Positions 6,252 to 7,479 of a DNA stretch of 7,479 nucleotides are shown here, in pieces (position 1 is the stretch's first letter; each line of letters starts with the position of its first letter). A model generated the notes under the pieces. That model ran no database searches, was not told the origin of the DNA, and was given only the letters and a program-made list of their open reading frames with translations. Source of the stretch: Lachnospiraceae bacterium (GTDB taxonomy: Bacteria > Bacillota_A > Clostridia > Lachnospirales > Lachnospiraceae); the NCBI GenBank assembly GCA_017613595.1, contig JAGADM010000038.1, positions 1 to 7,479 of the forward strand, in the 5' to 3' direction. The position numbers were made by a program, and so were the translations under genes.

Positions 6252-6308
6252 TCCCTTCGCACTCTAATCTGATTCTCCGTTTGCGAGAGTCAAGCATTTA
6301 CGGGGCTT

Positions 6309-7475
6309 CTACTCAATTGTTCCTCCGCCGAGAACGATGTCGCCGTCATAGAGGACCGCCGCCTGGCCCGCCGTAATGGCGCGCTGCGGGTCGTCAAATG
6401 TGATGTGCACGCGGTCTTCACCGATCGGTGTCACCTCTGCCCACTGCTCCTTCTGGCGGTAGCGGATCTTTGCCTTGCAGCGGAACGGCTCCGCCGGGGC
6501 GCTTCCGCTGATCCAGTTGAAATCGGCTACGGTCAGCTCGCGGCTCATCAGATCGTCATTGCTTCCGAGAACGACCTCGCGTGTCTGCGGGCGGATCTCA
6601 CATACGTAAAGCGGTTCGGGTGCCGAGATGCCGAGACCTTTTCGCTGCCCGATCGTGTAATGGATGATGCCTTTGTTGGGGCCGATTACTCTGCCGGATT
6701 TGTCTACGAAATTGCCGGGCTCGGGTACTTTGCCGGTATAGGTTTCAATGACTTTCGCGTAGTCTCCGTCCGGGACAAAGCAGATATCCTGGCTGTCGGG
6801 CTTGTCTGCGTTGACAAATCCGCTCTCTTCCGCTTCTTTACGGACGTCCGCTTTATTCATGCCGCCGAGCGGGAAACAGGTGTGAGCAAGCTGCTCCTGC
6901 GTTAAGGAATAAAGCACGTAGCTCTGGTCTTTCGATTCGTCGGCCGCCTTCTTTAAAAAGTACGTGCCCTCCTTCTCTTCGATCTGCGCGTAGTGTCCGG
7001 TCACGATAACGTCGCAGCCGAGTATAACCGCACGCTCATAAAGCTTCTCAAACTTCATGTAGCGGTTGCAGTCAATGCACGGGTTGGGCGTAATGCCGCA
7101 CTCATAGCAGCGGATGAATTTGTCGATAATCTTCTCTTTGAAGTCGTCCTTGAAGTTGAAGACATAATACTTCATGCCGAGGCGGAATGCCACCTGTCTC
7201 GCATCCTCGACGTCATTCAAAGAGCAGCAGGTACGCTCGCGGGAAGCAGCGCTCTCCTTCAGATCGGAATTACCGGCTGCTTTACCGTATTCCGTCCGGA
7301 TACTGCTGTCGGCGATGCTTCCGAACGCCTCCGCCGCATCTTCCGGCCGCTCATATAATTTCATCGTGCACCCGATGCACTCATAGCCGCGGTCAATCAT
7401 CTTCTTGGCCGCCAGCGACGAATCCACACCGCCGCTCATCGCAATCAGGGCTTTCTTTTTCATCTGTTCCGTCAT
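6309..7475 (-). CDS. mnmA: tRNA-specific 2-thiouridylase MnmA
   Basis: This enzyme activates U34 of the wobble position in Lys, Glu and Gln tRNAs with ATP and places sulfur there, fed by a cysteine desulfurase. Visible parts are the PP-loop SGGVDSS (14-20), the TPNPCIDCNRYMKF block (129-142) with Cys136 at the first catalytic cysteine position, TGHYA (159-163), KDQSYVLYSL (182-191), DSQDICF (227-233) with the second catalytic Cys232, and IGQRKGLGI (275-283). The C-terminal beta-barrel ends with VLGGGTIE. Extra cysteines (83, 84, 123, 126, 133) mark a clostridial type. At 388 residues it is longer than the usual 360 or so because of a polar stretch at about 43-80. The start may be ATG at 7475 or at 7463 (MKKKAL). 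The window ends four bases upstream, so no ribosome binding site can be judged. Upstream neighbours are not visible. Confidence 0.97.
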   Translation of the reverse strand: MTEQMKKKALIAMSGGVDSSLAAKKMIDRGYECIGCTMKLYERPEDAAEAFGSIADSSIRTEYGKAAGNSDLKESAASRERTCCSLNDVEDARQVAFRLGMKYYVFNFKDDFKEKIIDKFIRCYECGITPNPCIDCNRYMKFEKLYERAVILGCDVIVTGHYAQIEEKEGTYFLKKAADESKDQSYVLYSLTQEQLAHTCFPLGGMNKADVRKEAEESGFVNADKPDSQDICFVPDGDYAKVIETYTGKVPEPGNFVDKSGRVIGPNKGIIHYTIGQRKGLGISAPEPLYVCEIRPQTREVVLGSNDDLMSRELTVADFNWISGSAPAEPFRCKAKIRYRQKEQWAEVTPIGEDRVHITFDDPQRAITAGQAAVLYDGDIVLGGGTIE

Positions 7476-7479
7476 ATAA

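Noticed and set aside
6193..6297. N-terminal extension of the XRE protein to 6297
   Set aside because: It crosses the predicted promoter and the strong ribosome binding site for the ATG at 6192, and the extra residues are unrelated to the HTH family.
1..7479. CRISPR array, insertion sequence, tRNA or rRNA
   Set aside because: I saw no regularly spaced repeats, transposase motifs, terminal inverted repeats, or cloverleaf sequences on either strand.

Overview
The window looks like chromosomal DNA of a low-to-mid GC Firmicute, most likely a clostridium of the Lachnospiraceae type. The evidence is a clostridial-style MnmA (CCSLNDVEDAR and NPCIDCNRYMKF motifs), a short YtrA-type GntR regulator heading an ABC operon, strong GGAGG-type ribosome binding sites and consensus sigma-A promoters. 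The taxonomic placement is an inference from protein style, not from a search.

Region 1 (59-4212, minus strand) is one tightly packed operon. It reads from a textbook promoter (TTGACA, 17 bp, TATAAT) through a YtrA-type GntR repressor, two integral membrane proteins and an ABC ATPase, to a 508-residue protein with one N-terminal membrane anchor. The first four genes are nearly contiguous or overlap (a 20-nt overlap and an ATGA overlap). The last gene follows after 75 nt and is clearly more AT-rich. Two almost identical 26-bp palindromes lie side by side over the -10 box, the start site and the early leader. This is a strong prediction that the regulator represses its own operon. The ABC set resembles export or cell-envelope-stress transporters of the Ytr/Bcr kind, but the substrate cannot be read from the sequence.

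Region 2 (4213-5403, plus strand) is divergent: a MerR-family regulator with a C-terminal GyrI-like ligand-binding domain (BmrR/TipA architecture). It appears to have two promoters, a constitutive-looking one with a 17-bp spacer and, 47 bp further down, a MerR-type promoter with the diagnostic 19-bp spacer and a central dyad. The gene is monocistronic and ends at a perfect-stem terminator shared with the convergent gene.

Region 3 (5491-7475, minus strand) holds an XRE-type HTH regulator fused to a four-helix membrane domain, with its own promoter. Upstream of it is mnmA, the tRNA 2-thiouridylase, essentially complete but with its 5' flank cut off by the window end.

I see no CRISPR array, mobile element, tRNA or rRNA. 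The most informative material is regulatory: the tandem operator pair, the double merR promoter and the compositionally odd extracytoplasmic protein attached to the ABC operon.
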